A DNA stretch of 64,000 nt from Callorhinus ursinus (lineage: Eukaryota; Chordata; Mammalia; Carnivora; Otariidae). The DNA lies in NCBI RefSeq assembly GCF_003265705.1, contig NW_020312902.1, forward strand, positions 7,336,811 to 7,400,810, given 5' to 3'. Shown in pieces: positions 1 to 11,493 of the stretch; position 1 is the first letter of the stretch, and each line of letters opens with the position of its first letter. The notes beneath the pieces are model-generated. The model was not told the origin of the DNA, did not search any database, and was given only the letters and a program-made list of their open reading frames with translations. The position numbers and the translations under genes are program-made.

Positions 1-244
1 GAAAGAGTGGAGCTGGATTAGAAGCCAACACAGAAAGATTTTGTGACAAGTTGGGAATCCCATTGAACTCTTTGGTGATGTGAGACAGACTGTGGAATCA
101 TCCACCCTGAGAATTTGTGATTCAGATGTTTCTTTTCCCACTTACATTAACCTTGAACTTCAAAGGTCTATGATAATGAAGGGGAGGAGGTCCAGAGAGG
201 AATACACTTTCCTTGGTTTATTTACTGAAATAATGTCACATACT

Positions 245-370
245 GATTAGCTGACTAATAAATCCTCATCATAATCCTGTGAGGTAGGAAATACATCCAC
301 ATTTTCCAACATAGAGAGCTGAGGAACAAATAGGGAGAACTACCTTGCACAAGTCCACATGACTTAACAA
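245..370 (+). mobile_element. MIR fragment
   Basis: Ancient tRNA-derived SINE. Its recognisable core runs from aatcctcatcataatcctgtgaggtagg through the atagagagctgaggaac stretch to cttgcacaagtccacat, in the order of the MIR consensus (cctcacaacaaccctatgaggtagg, then gaggaaactgaggc, then aacttgcccaaggtcacac). It is divergent, with no readable target duplication, as expected for its age. Confidence 0.7.
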
Positions 371-372
371 AG

Positions 373-1279
373 GAAAGAAAGATGAGAGAAAAGACAGGAA
401 ATATGTAGAATTACTGAGGTGTGGAAATAAAGAGTCTAGAAATAGAATTATTTCCACTGTATCCATGTGAAAGGCGGAAACTGTAAATGAATTAAAGCAG
501 ATATGTTAGAGAATCCAAGCTTCCCAATTCAACACTTAATTCCTCTCCTCTTACCACCTACCACTTCGTCCCCAAATCTTGACAAACAGCAAAGCACTTC
601 TGCAATGAATTCTCAAGCAACTGGTTCTGAGAGCTGCCAGGATGGGATTGTTCTATCAATCCAGACAAGATGTACAAAAACTAGCATCATCTCCAACAGT
701 CTGATCACAAATTTTGTAGGAGTTACAGATGAAGAAAACTGCCACCTAAGCCAGACTGTAAGGACACTATTCCTTTCTCCCTTCACCCTATGAAACTCCA
801 ATCCTGCTTTGATTCAAAGTTACCTGGTCTTCAGGTGCTCCCAGATTCACATCAGCTGAGTAAAGCCTTGAATTTCTATTTGAGTCACTTAAACTATTCA
901 TATTCTTTGATAAAAACATAAATTATTTTTGAATAGGTTACACCAAACTGAGAAGCTTATTTGATTTGGGGAGTTAAGGCTCAGAGGACATAAGAAGACA
1001 GCAAAATAAAGATATGGACAAATTGTTCATTAAGAAATTAAGAGCGTTTTAGAAGATTGCAGGTAAATCAATTCAAGTACACATGTATAACAGTGTCAGA
1101 ATTAACTTGTACCCCCCCTTGGGGGGGGGGGGAATTACCAATTAAAGTATTTGTGTCTTTTTTTTTTTTTTGCCAGAGTATGCATTTCCAAAGTTACTTA
1201 AGTCAGCACCTTTTCCTCCCAAGATTGTTCCATTCATTTCATTCTGCATTCCATCCTGGGATCCACTGACCTCCTAAGT
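373..1279. other. Unassigned noncoding stretch
   Basis: I see no gene here. The open frames are short and unsupported. The only notable structure is a C7-TT-G12 tract at 1112-1132 followed by a T run at 1158-1171. The rest looks like unique or very old sequence. Confidence 0.6.
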
Positions 1280-4250
1280 GATTTTTAAATTTTGCATATA
1301 GTAAAGTTTGCTCTTTATTCTGTCAGGTTCATGGGTTTTGATGAATGTATTGTAACACATATCTGCAGTTACAGTATCATAACGAATAGTTTCATCTCCA
1401 TAAATTATCTGCTGGATTTCACTGTCCCCTTCCCTCAAATCCCTGTTAACTACTGATCATTTTACCATTGCTATAGTTTTTCTGTCTCTAGAATGTCATA
1501 TAATTGGAATCATATAATACGTCCTTTTAGACTGGCTTCTTTTACAATATTTATTTAAGGCTCATCCATGTCTTTTTGTTGTTTGATAGCTCATTTCTCT
1601 TTATCATTGAATGGATGTACCACAGTTGGTTTATCTAATCATTTTTAAACTTGTAGTTTCTTCTAGTTGGGGGTGATTATAAATACAGCTGCTATAAACA
1701 TTTAACAGTCCAGGCTTTTGTGTGGACACATGTTTTCAAATCAATTAGGTAAATGGATAGGGATGTGATTACCAAATCGTATGGTAAGGTTATTTTTAGC
1801 TCTGTAGAAGAACTGCTAAACCATATCCCTAAGTGGTTGTTCCATTTTGCACTCCCACTATCAATGAATGAGAGTTCTTGTTGCTTCATATAGTGTCAGG
1901 TTTTTTTGGACTTTAGCCATTCTAATCAGTGTGTCTCATTCTGGTTTTAATTTGAAATTTTCCAGTGACAAGTGATGTTGATCATCTTTTCATATGCTTA
2001 CTTGCCATTGATACACTATTTTTGTTGAGATGTCTATTCAGATCTTCTGCCCATTTTTTTTTTTTTACTGAATTGTTTTCTTATTGTTGAGTTTTAAGGT
2101 GTTCTTTGTATATTTTGAATACAAATCCTTTATCAGATATGTGTTTTACAAATATTTCTCCCAGTCAGGGTCTTGTATTTTCATTATTTTAACAGTGTCT
2201 TTCAGAGCAGAAGTTTTAAATTTATTAAATAATCTAGTTTTTCTATCATGGATTATGCTTTTTGTGTTATATCTAAAAATGTGTTGCCAGGCCCAAGGTC
2301 ACCTGTATGTTACCCTATCTTCTAGAAGTTTTGAGATTTTGCATTTTACAGTTAGATCTGTGGTCCATTTTGAGTTAATTTTTATGAAAGGCATAGGTCT
2401 ATGTCTAGGTTCATTTTTTTTGCATATGGACATCCAACGGTCCAGCAGGGCTTGTTGAAAAGAATATCCTGTTTATGTTGAATTGCCTTTGATCCTTTGT
2501 CAAAGATTAGTTGACTATATCTCTATGGGTCAATTTCCTGGACTCTCTGTTCCATTAATCTATGTGGGTTTTTTTTTTCAAGTTACATGCTGTCTCAATT
2601 ATTACAGCTCTATAGTAAGTATTAAAGTTGAGTAGTGTGCATCCTACAACTTTGTTCTTCAGTATTGTGTTGGCTATTTATGGTCTTTTGCCTTCTATAT
2701 AAACTTTAGAATCAGTTGGTATCTATGGAATTGCTGAGATTTTGATTGGGATTTTGTTGAATCTATAGATCAAGTTGAGATGATTGACATCTTAGCAATG
2801 TTGTCTTCTAATCCATAAACTTGGAATATGTCTCTGTATTTTTAGTTCCTCTGATTTCTTACATCATAGTTTTATACTATTTTTTAAAGATTTTACTTAT
2901 TTGAGAGAGTGAGAGAACACATGCAGGGGGATGGGATAGAGAGAGAGGGAGTAGCAGGCTCCCTACTGAACAGGGAGCCCATGCAGGACTTGATCCCCGG
3001 ACCCTAGGATCATGACCTAGCCAAAGGCAGATGTTTAACTGACTGAGCCATCCAGGTGCCCTATAATTTTATAGTTTTTGTATATAGATGCTTATATATT
3101 TTTGTTATATTTATAATTAAGATTATTACTTTGGGGATTTATTGTAAATGATACACTTTAAATTTTAAATTCAAATTGTTTATTACTGGTAGATATGAAA
3201 GCAATTGACTTTTGTATATTAACCTTTATTCTGTTACCTTGCTACACTTGGCTATTAGTTCCAGAAGCTTTTTGATTTTTTAAAATCAATTCTTTGGGTT
3301 TGTATACAGATAATCAAATTATCTGCAAATGCGGACCATTTTATTTCTTCCTTCTCAATCTGTATGCCTTTTATTTCCTTTTTATCTTATTTCACTAATT
3401 AGGACTTCCAGTATGATGCTCAATAGGAGTGGTCAGATGTTACATTCTTACCTTATTCCCAATCTAAGGAGAAAAGCATCAATTTTCTCACCATTAGTTA
3501 TGATGTTATTTGTAGGGTTTTTGTACATATTCTTCCTCAAATAGAGGAATTTCCCCTCTATTCCTACTTGCTGAATGTTTTTATTACAAATTGGCGTTGG
3601 ATTTTGTCAAATGTTTTTTCTGCATCAATTGACACAGTCATAGGATTTTTCTTTTTGAACCTATTAATGTGGTAGATTAATTTGGTTAATTTTTTAATGT
3701 CAGGTCAGCATACCTGAAATAAATCTTGCTTTGTCATGGTGTATGCCATTTTATCCATTGTTGGGTTTGATTTGCTCATATTTTATTAAAGATTTTTGCA
3801 TTCGTGTTCATCAGAAGTACTGGTCTGTAGTTTTCCTTTCTTGTAATGCCTTTCTCTTGTTTTTATTTCCACTTCTATTTTCTGGAAGAGATTGTGGAGA
3901 ACTGGTTTCATTCTTCTTTAAATGTTTGATTGAATTCCCCAAGAAAACCATCTCAGCCTGGTGCTTTCTTTTAGGAAGGTTATTAGTTGCTCATTCAATT
4001 TCATGAATGGATATAGACCAATTTGGATTATCTATATCACCTTCTGTGATTTTGATAGTTTATGTCTTTCAGGAATTGGTTCATTTCATCTAAGTTATCA
4101 AGTCTGTGGGCAGAGAGTTGTTCATACAACTCTTCCTTTATTATCTTTTTAATATCTGTGGGATCCGTAGTGATGAAGCTTTTTCATTTTTGCTATTGGT
4201 AGTTTGTTTCTTCTCTCTTATTTTCTTGTTTAACCTGGCTACAGGTTTAT
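1280..4250 (-). mobile_element. Old LINE-1, antisense, 3' UTR through ORF2 RT region
   Basis: Read on the minus strand this is one long 5'-truncated L1. From left to right it holds the 3' UTR (aatgtcatataattggaatcat), the ORF2 C-terminus, then the reverse-transcriptase region (ccattttgagttaattttta and tttttctgcatcaattgaca on the plus strand). It is a dead copy: all frames are broken by stops, so no ORF2 protein is made. A SINE at 2881-3061 interrupts it and is therefore younger. Both ends are approximate. The spread of T-rich short frames on the plus strand across this interval is a by-product of the antisense L1. Confidence 0.9.
2881..3061 (-). mobile_element. SINEC element nested in L1
   Basis: A carnivore tRNA-Lys-derived SINE in reverse. 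It starts with the tail complement tttttaaagattttacttat and ends with the reverse of the 5' head (gactgagccatccaggtgcc). It is non-autonomous and would have been mobilised by L1 proteins. The flanks atagttttata (2866-2876) and ataattttata (3063-3073) form an 11-bp target duplication with one mismatch. It has diverged from the consensus more than most copies here, so it is an older SINE insertion. Confidence 0.93.
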
Positions 4251-5089
4251 AATTTTCACAAGGTAAGAATGTAGCCATAACCCTAGACTGCCTTCTTATT
4301 AGATAAGAAAAATTTCAGACCTTTACTTTGTTTGAGCCATAGCTTTTTTTTTTACAAGTCGATGACCTTCATCCTTCATACTACCCCTCCATCTCACCTC
4401 TCATTCTTTGTGAATCTCCTGTCTCTCCTAAAGTTTAAGAGTTACATACTATCTTGCTGTCTCTTTTCTCTTTCTTCCCTCCTCCCTCTTGTATTTGTCC
4501 TATCAATTATTTCTGTCAATTGTCACCTAACACGGTAGATACTAGATAAACTGGTTGAATGAATGAATATGTTATCTTGATTATAAAAATCCATCGCCAG
4601 TATCTGTACCATGAATCAACTCCTAAGAGAAACTGACATGTATGTCCTTACCTTACCTCAAGATTAGAAAATTTCCAAAGCAAAACCAAGGCTTGAATGA
4701 TTACCAGAGTCATTTGTCAAAGCAAGTACTTTAGCCAAATACTCTGCCCCCAGCAGGACATATCTCTGCCCAAATTATCTGGATAATTTGTTTAGTCTTC
4801 CAGTTGGCTTCTCTATGGCCTCCTATGGTCCTTCTAAGCTCCCAAAGCTAAGCTATGCCAGTCCTTGGCTCAGGGGTAGAATGCAGGTAAGTGAGGGTGG
4901 AAAGCACTGGAAATCTGACAGCAAGGTCTAAAGGCACTTTTTCTGGGTATTTCTAGGTGTTTCCCCCCCACTCCTGGGAAGGCAGGGGAAAAAATGTAAA
5001 ATGAAAAAAGAACCAACCTACATATTGCATTTCTCTTCTTTACACTTTTCATTATCTGAAGTTATATTTTATTTTTCTTTAAGCTTGAT
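4251..5089. other. Unique noncoding stretch
   Basis: No gene, RNA or clear repeat recognised between the truncated end of the antisense L1 and the L2 fragment that follows. A pyrimidine-rich section near 4370-4500 gives rise to spurious short frames. Confidence 0.6.
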
Positions 5090-5226
5090 TTTCGAACTCT
5101 CCCTTTGGATGTGAGCTCCATGAGGGCAAGGGCTATCTCTGTCTTGTTATTCTCTTAACATGAAAACTTGGCACATAGGGGATGACCAATAAATACTCCT
5201 CAAATGAATGGGTGCATCAATGAATG
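5090..5226 (+). mobile_element. L2 3' end
   Basis: Matches the well-known L2 terminus: gagctccatgagggcaaggg, then ttggcacatagg, then aataaatactcctcaaatgaatg. Old LINE, non-functional. It lies just upstream of the younger L1 3' end at 5301. Confidence 0.85.
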
Positions 5227-5305
5227 TTTCAAAAATAAACCAAGAGCCTCTGAGGCAAGCACAGCTCCCTTCTGTGGAGTTTTGTGTTGGATGTAGTGAA
5301 AAGAA

Positions 5306-5565
5306 GGCCCATATGGATCCCAGTGTTCATAGCAGCAAAGTCCACAATAGCCAAACTATGGAAAGAGCCGAGATGCCCTTCAACAGATGAATGGATGAAG
5401 AAGATGTGGTCCATATATACAATGGAATATGACTCAGCCATCAGAAAGGATAAATACCCAACTTTTACATCAACATGGATGAGACTGGAGGAGATTATAC
5501 TCAGCGAAATAAGTCAAGCAGAGAAAGTCAATTATCATATGGTTTCACTTATTTGTGGAACATGA
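5306..5565 (+). pseudogene. L1 ORF2 C-terminal remnant
   Basis: An open frame encoding the last ~86 residues of L1 ORF2p, downstream of the reverse transcriptase. Typical pieces are KLWKEPRCPSTDEWMKKMW, IYTMEYDSAIRK and ILSEISQAEKVNYHMVSLICG, ending at the TGA where ORF2 normally stops. The endonuclease and RT domains and the start are absent because the element is 5'-truncated, so it cannot act. The intact frame implies moderate age. Confidence 0.9.
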
Positions 5566-5809
5566 GGAATAGCACGGAGGACATTAGGAGAAGGAAGGGA
5601 AAAATGAAGGGGGGGGAATTGGAGGGGGAGACGAACCATGAGAGACTATGGACTCTGAGAAACAAACTGGGATTTTAGAGGGGAGAGGAGGAGGGGTATG
5701 GGTTAGCCTGGTGATGGGTATTAAGGAGGGCACATATTGCATGGAGCACTGGGTGTTATATGAGAACAATGAATCAGGGAACACTACATCAAAAACTAAT
5801 GATGTACTG

Positions 5810-6072
5810 GGGCGCCTGGGTGGCTCAGTCATTAAGTGTCTGCCTTCGGCTCAGGTCAGGATCCCAGGGTCCTGGGATCGAGCCCCGCATTGGGCTCCCT
5901 GCTCAGCGGGAAACCTGCTTCTCCCTCTCCCACTCCCCCCTACTTGTGTTCCTGCTCTCTCTCTCTCTCTCTCTCTCTCTGTCAAATAAATAAATAAAAT
6001 CTTAAAAAAAAAAAAAAAAAGAAAAAGAAAACACCGGTAGAAAACAGTGGAAGATACTTAAAAAAAAAAAAA
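5810..6072 (+). mobile_element. SINEC element with extended double A tail, nested in L1
   Basis: Full SINEC body: head gcgcctgggtggctcag, A box tggctcagtc(a), B box gatcgagcc, and a CT microsatellite at about 5947-5981. It has two A tails, at 6004-6020 and 6060-6074, separated by about 30 bp of non-SINE sequence (6031-6059). It sits inside the L1 3' end, and the interrupted L1 motif is duplicated on both sides (aaactaatgatgtactg at 5793-5809 and aaactgctgatatactg at 6073-6089), giving the target duplication. It is therefore younger than the L1. Confidence 0.95.
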
Positions 6073-6147
6073 AAACTGCTGATATACTGTATGGTGACTA
6101 ACATAACATGATAAAAAAAATTAAATTAAAAAAAAAAGATCTCTGTT

Positions 6148-6265
6148 TCGAATCAGACTGCCCAGGTTTGAATTCTGGTACTATTACCAGCTTACAACTG
6201 GGCTTACTTTCTTCATTACACTGAACCTATTTCCTTATTCATAAAATGGAAGCAATAATTATACT
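6148..6265 (-). mobile_element. MIR fragment
   Basis: In MIR reverse orientation: cagactgcccaggtttgaattctgg is followed by tttccttattcataaaatgg, matching the antisense MIR order. Ancient and non-functional. Confidence 0.75.
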
Positions 6266-7164
6266 CTCCAATATACTTAATATACTACCCATTACCAAGT
6301 ACAAATTTATTTTTGCTCCAAAAATTGTGTTGAAGAGATTCTGAAAAGGAAGTACCCAGGATCAATTTGCAGTGTGCAAGACTAGAGATTCATATCTATG
6401 TGCTAAGCATCACCACTTCTAATTAGTCTAATTCCCTAATCCATCATATCTAAATGATTTCTTAGGTTTCCTTTGGCTTCAGCATTCCATAACTGATCAA
6501 GTGTGCAGTTCTGAGGGCCTTCCCTGTGCTTCTCCCTTCTCCTCTTCCCAGTGAAGTGCTTGTTGATGTGTCCTGCTCTCATATCAGAACCTGGTCATCT
6601 TTCCTGACAGTAAGAGGCCCAAGTACAGAGCACATGGTTTCTCTTTGGCCTAACTTTGCAGCATCTTGCAGTGAGTAGAATGTGTTTGGCATACCCATGG
6701 ATCACTGCAGGGAAAGGCAAACTAAATAAAATCTTATTTGCCTCTTATAAGTCAGTATCTGATGGGGTTTGAATGAGAGCGATACATTACATGTTTTACA
6801 CGTGTCAGAGAAGACTGAGACCTGGCAAGGAGTATCTTAGTGGTTAATGTAACACAGAACAACACTGTAACAGCCACTCAGTTATTCAGAACATATGACT
6901 ATGTCCCTCTGACTGGGGACAGGAGTCACAGGTCCCCCATAAATAAAAGGCAAGCATATGTTTCTCAGAACTTTCTCATTTTTATGGGGAAGTATTCCTA
7001 ATAGCAGCCAATGGTCTGCTAAAACGAGAGGGTTTATAAATCCATTCTTCCCTCATATTTCCTATGCTCTGATAGTCAGCAAAACAAAAGTTTTATTCCA
7101 AAGTTAAGTGCCTAATATTGTTCATTGAAATACCATCTGCACAGTCTGAAGTATTTAGTTGGTG
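6266..7164. other. Unique noncoding stretch
   Basis: No gene or clear repeat. Includes a mildly pyrimidine-rich section near 6520-6560. Open frames are short and carry no recognisable protein motif. Confidence 0.55.
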
Positions 7165-7640
7165 GGTTTTATATTTCCATGCTTCTGGAAAGAACTCCAG
7201 GATTTTAGTTCTATTACTAGCTGTGTGATTGTGGTATTTTGTCCAATGAATGACCCCACCCCCAATGAATCACAACTTTCTGTATCAATGTTCTTGTATA
7301 TCTTTCCCCTCTATGTTGAATTTTGCTTTGGCCAATGGATCATCAGCAAATATAACTCCAACAGAGACTCAATAAGCACTCGTACATCGAGGCTTGTCCT
7401 CATGTAATGGAGCCCTGAGCTTGAATCCTTGAATCCCTGAGCCCTTGAATCCTTCAGATTCAAAAACCATTGCAAGAGCGAGGGACAGCTATCCCATATA
7501 TCCTAATTTAACCCTGCTCCCAGCACCTCTCTAGCTGCATTCTGTCATATGAGCAAACCCAGGAAAACCAATGGAAAATCCATCCAGCCGACCCATAGAA
7601 CTGTGAGAAGTGGCAAATTGTTTTAAGCCCCTGTTTGTTT
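7165..7640. repeat. Ancient LTR-like interspersed repeat, family unassigned
   Basis: The order of motifs (tttggccaatggatcatcagc, agagactcaataagcac, then gacccatagaactgtgagaa and ttgttttaagcccc) fits a mammalian-wide repeat ending in a polyadenylation-like tail. I do not recall the exact name and consider an MLT/MER-type LTR likely. Boundaries are soft. Confidence 0.45.
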
Positions 7641-7646
7641 TTATCA

Positions 7647-8712
7647 ATCCCAGTATAATTAATGTAAGGCATTGTATTAGTTTCAAGTGTACAAAATGGT
7701 GATCCAACAATTCTATACATTACTCTGTGCTTATCATGGTAAGTATACTCTTAATCCCCTTCACCTATTTTACCCATCCCACCCACTCACCTCCCCTCTG
7801 GTAACTACCAGTTTATTCTCTGTATTGTGTTTTATTTGTTTTTCTCTGTTCTCCTTTGTTTATTTTTTGTTTCTTAAGTTCCATGTATGAATGAAATCAT
7901 ATGGTATTTGTCTTTCTCTGACCGACTTATTTCACTTAGCATTATACCCTCTAGATTCATCCATGTTGTTACAAATGGCAAGATTTTTTTTTATGGCTGA
8001 ATAATATTCCATTGTATATATCTATTTCATCTTCTTTATCCATTCATCTATCTATGGACACAGATTTCTTCCATAATTTGGCTATTGTAAATAATGCTGC
8101 AATAAGTTTTTAGGGGTACATATATTTTTTTCAAATTAGTGTTTTTATATTCTTTGGGTAAATATTCAGTAGTAGATTTATTGGATCATATGGTAATTCT
8201 ATTTTTAGTTTTTTGAGGAAACTCCATACTGCTTTCCACAGTGGTTGCACCAGTTTGCATTCTGACTAACAACGCGCAAGAGTTCCTTTTTCTCCACATC
8301 CTCACCAACACTTGTTTCTTGTGTTTTTTATTTTAGCCATTCTGACAAGTACAAGGTAATATCTTATTGTGATTTTGATTTGCATTTCCCTGATGATGAG
8401 TGATGTTGAGCATCTTCTCACATATCGGTTGGTCATCTGTAAATCTTCTTTGGAGAAATGTCTGTTCATGTCTTCTGCCCATTTTTTAATTGGATCATTT
8501 GGGGGGTTTGGGGGTTTTTTATGTTTTTATTTTTATATTATTATTATTATGGCTTTTGATGTTGAGTAGTATAAGTGCTTTATATATTCTGGATACTAAC
8601 CCTTTATCAGGTATATCATTTGCAAATATCTTTTCCCATTCAGTGAGGTTATCTTTTTGTTTTGTTGATTGTTTCCTTTGCTGTGCAGAAGCTTTTTATT
8701 TTGATGAATGGT
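7647..8712 (-). mobile_element. L1 antisense, 3' UTR and ORF2 C-terminal region
   Basis: Minus-strand L1. The left end matches the carnivore 3' UTR (acaaaatggtgatccaacaattctatacat in part). The antisense ORF2 follows (attccattgtatatat, tttgcatttccctgatgatgagtgatgttgagcatctt in part, and cagaagctttttattttgat). Multiple stops mark it as a dead, 5'-truncated copy. An AT/GT-rich insertion near 8500-8550 disrupts it. Confidence 0.9.
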
Positions 8713-8734
8713 GTTTTGAGGATGTTGGTTACAT

Positions 8735-8945
8735 ATAGACAGGTAGCTGGTACTGTGACCTTGGGCTAGTTTTGTAAGCTTTGGAAACCTGAGTTTCCTC
8801 TTCTATAAAATGGGAATAATGACAGTTACCCTACAAGGATACTGTGAAGATTAAATATAATGATGAATTTGATTGTCTCTAACTCTGAGCCTGGCCCATA
8901 GTAGACCATAGGCTTTTAATACATTACATATTTTTACTACTATTT
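8735..8945 (-). mobile_element. MIR
   Basis: A long, well-preserved antisense MIR: gtgaccttgggc, gagtttcctcttctataaaatggg, then aaggatactgtgaagattaaat and the end cctggcccatagtag. Ancient and non-functional. Confidence 0.85.
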
Positions 8946-9107
8946 TTGCTGCCTCTGTATGTGTAAGGAGAAAAAGTGAATTGGTTTTTATCATGAAAAT
9001 TTAGTATATTTTCCAGGAAAATTGTTTTATAGGTACATCAGGGATGCCTAATCAAGATGAGAAAAGTTTCCTTCTTGTAGGGGATACTTTTAGAAGTTGT
9101 TTCGTTG

Positions 9108-9327
9108 GGACACCTGGGTGGCTCAGTCGTTGGGCATCTGCTTTCTGCTCAGGTCATGATCCCGGGGGTCCAGGGATCGAGCCCCGCATCGGGCTCCCCG
9201 CTCTGCGAGAAGCCTGCTTCTCCCTCTCCCACTCCCCCTGCTCGTGTTCCCTCTCTCGCTGTGTCTCTCTCTGTCAAATAAATAAATAGAATCTTTTTTT
9301 TAAAGATTCTATTTATTTATTCATAAA

Positions 9328-9362
<35 letters not shown>

Positions 9363-9513
9363 CAGAGGGAGAAGCAGCCTCCCAAGGAGCAGGGAGCCCG
9401 ACACGGGACTCGATCCCAGGACCCTGGGATCATGACCTGAGCCAAAGGCAGACGTTTAACCATCTGAGCCACCCAGGCACCCAGTAAATAAAATCTTTAA
9501 AAAAAAAAAAAGA
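9108..9513 (+). mobile_element. SINEC element split by a second SINEC
   Basis: The forward SINE body runs 9108-9296 and its tail resumes at 9482-9513 after the inverted SINE. Head: ggacacctgggtggctcag; B box gatcgagcc. The outer target duplication is agaagttgtttcgttg at 9092-9107 against agaagttgtttccttg at 9514-9529, one mismatch. It is the older member of the nested pair. Confidence 0.95.
9297..9481 (-). mobile_element. SINEC element nested in the tail of another SINEC
   Basis: A reverse SINE with a GA-rich body (GA run near 9341-9361) and the reverse head gagccacccaggcaccc. It landed in the tail of the forward SINE: aataaatagaatcttt lies before it and agtaaataaaatcttt after it, which is the duplicated tail target. 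The two SINEs are tail to tail, so their transcripts could form a long hairpin. Confidence 0.95.
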
Positions 9514-9529
9514 AGAAGTTGTTTCCTTG

Positions 9530-10369
9530 AGGAAAATTGACTTTTGTCAGAGCAGCAACATTCACCTAGCTAATGTTGATTTTTTTTGTAAATATTTCAA
9601 TGGACTATGCACTTTGACTAGACAGTAACCACAAGGAGAGACTGTGTGGTGAAACTAGTTTAAAAAGACATATAACAAACTCAGAACATAACTGGGGGAA
9701 ACAGCTTATTCATTTCTGAGACAAAAAACATCACCCGTCATATACCTTGATGCTTACTGAAACCAAAATATGGCACAGATGATTTGTTATGGATATAAAT
9801 TTGTAGAAAATGAAGTCTAATGGTATAATTATGGAGAAAATCACAGCCCTGTTTATCAGGCATTTTAAACAAAAATTTTCTAAAGAAGTGCAGTGGTATA
9901 TCAGTGTATGTGAAAAGATGATGTACTTTGAAATAGCTGAAGGATTGAGTGGTTCAGTCCATTGAAAATAGATTTACTTCAGTAGAGAACATCATTAGGC
10001 ACAATGGACATTCAAGATGAGATAAACACAACAGGAAGAATATAGGATGATGAAATTACTTTGGCCCTTTCAATATATTGTGTAATGGGATATTCAGGCT
10101 ATTATTGACTGAGTTGGTGAAAGCTAGAAAATATATACAACATTACCAGAGAAATTATCAGTATAAAAACACAAAACAATCCAGAAGCTAATTTGGGTCA
10201 GACTTCCAGGGAGATTAGAAATGATTTAAACTATTTTTTGATTTGAGATTTTTGGGGGGAGGGCTTATTTTGGCAAATTTTTGTAACTTTCCTATGTTCT
10301 GATAATAAATATTTATGATAACTTGGATTATGGATTACACTTCAAATAGCAACAGAAACATGACAGAGT
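9530..10369. other. Unique noncoding stretch
   Basis: AT-rich sequence with no gene, RNA or repeat I can name. Confidence 0.55.
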
Positions 10370-10492
10370 AGTAAGGGTACATTTCTTGGACTCAGAAGGC
10401 CTTATTGCTAGTTAATGATTATGTGACCTTTAATAAGCCACCTCATTGGATCTAAGTCTCTACATCTTCGAAACAAAGGTACTTGAGGTTAG
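10370..10492 (-). mobile_element. MIR fragment
   Basis: Antisense MIR core: gattatgtgacctttaataagcc followed by ctaagtctctacatctt, matching tgaccttgggcaagtcac and cctcagtttcctcatc of the MIR reverse consensus. Divergent. Confidence 0.65.
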
Positions 10493-10565
10493 TTATTAGA
10501 TATTTTTTAAGATCTTAAAACTACCCGATTTTCACTAATTTTGTGATTTAAAGTTAGGCATTTGT

Positions 10566-11042
10566 GTTATGCTAAACAGTGGCCCCCAGAGATATCCAGG
10601 TCCTAATCCTTGGAACCTTTACATATTACCTTTTATGACCAAGGGGACTTTGCAAATGTGACCAATTTAAGGGTCTTGAGAAGGAATGATTATCCTGGAT
10701 TATTTGGGTGGGCTCTAAATGTAATCACAAGCATCCTTATAAGAGAGAATCAGAGGGATATTTGACTACAAAAGAAGTAGGAATCATGACAAAAGATGCG
10801 AGGGATTACAGGGGTCATTAAGTCAAGGAATGGGAGCAGTTTCCAGAAGGTAGAAAAAGCAAGGAAACAGATTCTCCCCTAGAACCTCTAGAGGAGTCAA
10901 TTTTGCTGGCACCTTAACTTCAGTCCAGTGAAACTGATTTCAGACTTCTGGCCTCCAGAACTATAAGAAAATAAATGTGTGTTGCTGTAAGCTACCAAGT
11001 GTGTTATAATCTGTGACAGTAATAACAGGAAACTAATATAGC
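10566..11042 (-). mobile_element. MLT1-type LTR (ERVL-MaLR), solo
   Basis: Antisense order typical of MLT1 LTRs: gtggcccccagagatatccagg, then cctaatccttgg, tgggctctaaatgtaatcac, the cttataagagagaatcag stretch, then cttctggcctccagaactata and the final aggaaactaatata. About 475 bp, an ordinary full-length LTR for the family. It is an ancient non-coding relic with no internal retroviral genes. The exact subfamily is not assigned. Confidence 0.8.
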
Positions 11043-11195
11043 AGTCAAAAACCCTAAGACCAACTTTGAGATATAAATGACTTAAATCATGAAATAGTGA
11101 CTACTGATTTGGTCATTTATTAAGGGCCTTATTTGATGCCAACCATGGAACAGATATGAAACCTGGTCCTGGGGTTGATACATAAGTCAGAGTTG

Positions 11196-11335
11196 TATTA
11201 GTTTGGATGTTTTGCTCTTGAGTAACAGAAAACTCAACCAGACATGCTTAAACATTAAAGGGGATTTATTAACTCATGAACAGAAAAAATGCAGAGGCAG
11301 GACAGAGATTAGGAATTGGTGCTTCTCAAAAATGG
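11196..11335. repeat. Unnamed dispersed repeat, copy 1
   Basis: The arrangement gagtaacagaaaactcaacc, catgcttaaac, then ggggatttattaactcatg is shared with 16672-16940, 42497-42660 and 59578-59910. It is a recognisable ancient mammalian repeat layout but I cannot name the family. Whether it is LTR- or DNA-transposon-derived is undecided. Confidence 0.55.
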
Positions 11336-11493
11336 GAAATGGGTTCTAGGAAAACAACTCAAACTTTCTACTGTAACAGTTTTAACAAACACCATGAACA
11401 TGTGAAGTGGCAGAAACAAAGTGCAATCAAAGAAGTGTAAGATATTGTGATAAATTCTATTCTAAGGATACCTTTAAAAATGCTGTGGATACA

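Larger units (their letters stand above)
5301..6138 (+). mobile_element. Carnivore L1 3' end, 5'-truncated
   Basis: Contains the end of ORF2, then the G-rich 3' UTR (gggtattaaggagggcac, ggagcactgggtgttat, catcaaaaactaatgatgta) and the terminal tatggtgactaacataacatga with an A-rich tail. The SINE at 5810-6072 splits it about 60 bp from its end. A clean L1 target duplication was not found, so the left boundary is approximate. Confidence 0.93.

Noticed and set aside
2084..2458. 124-codon plus frame rich in Phe and Leu
   Set aside because: It is the reverse strand of an antisense L1; T-rich antisense LINE sequence gives such frames.
5809..5900. tRNA gene (A and B boxes present)
   Set aside because: The boxes belong to the SINEC element. 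The cloverleaf is decayed and the body continues into the SINE 3' region.
10566..11042. Possible complete endogenous retrovirus
   Set aside because: Only a single LTR-type sequence is visible, with no internal genes and no partner LTR nearby.
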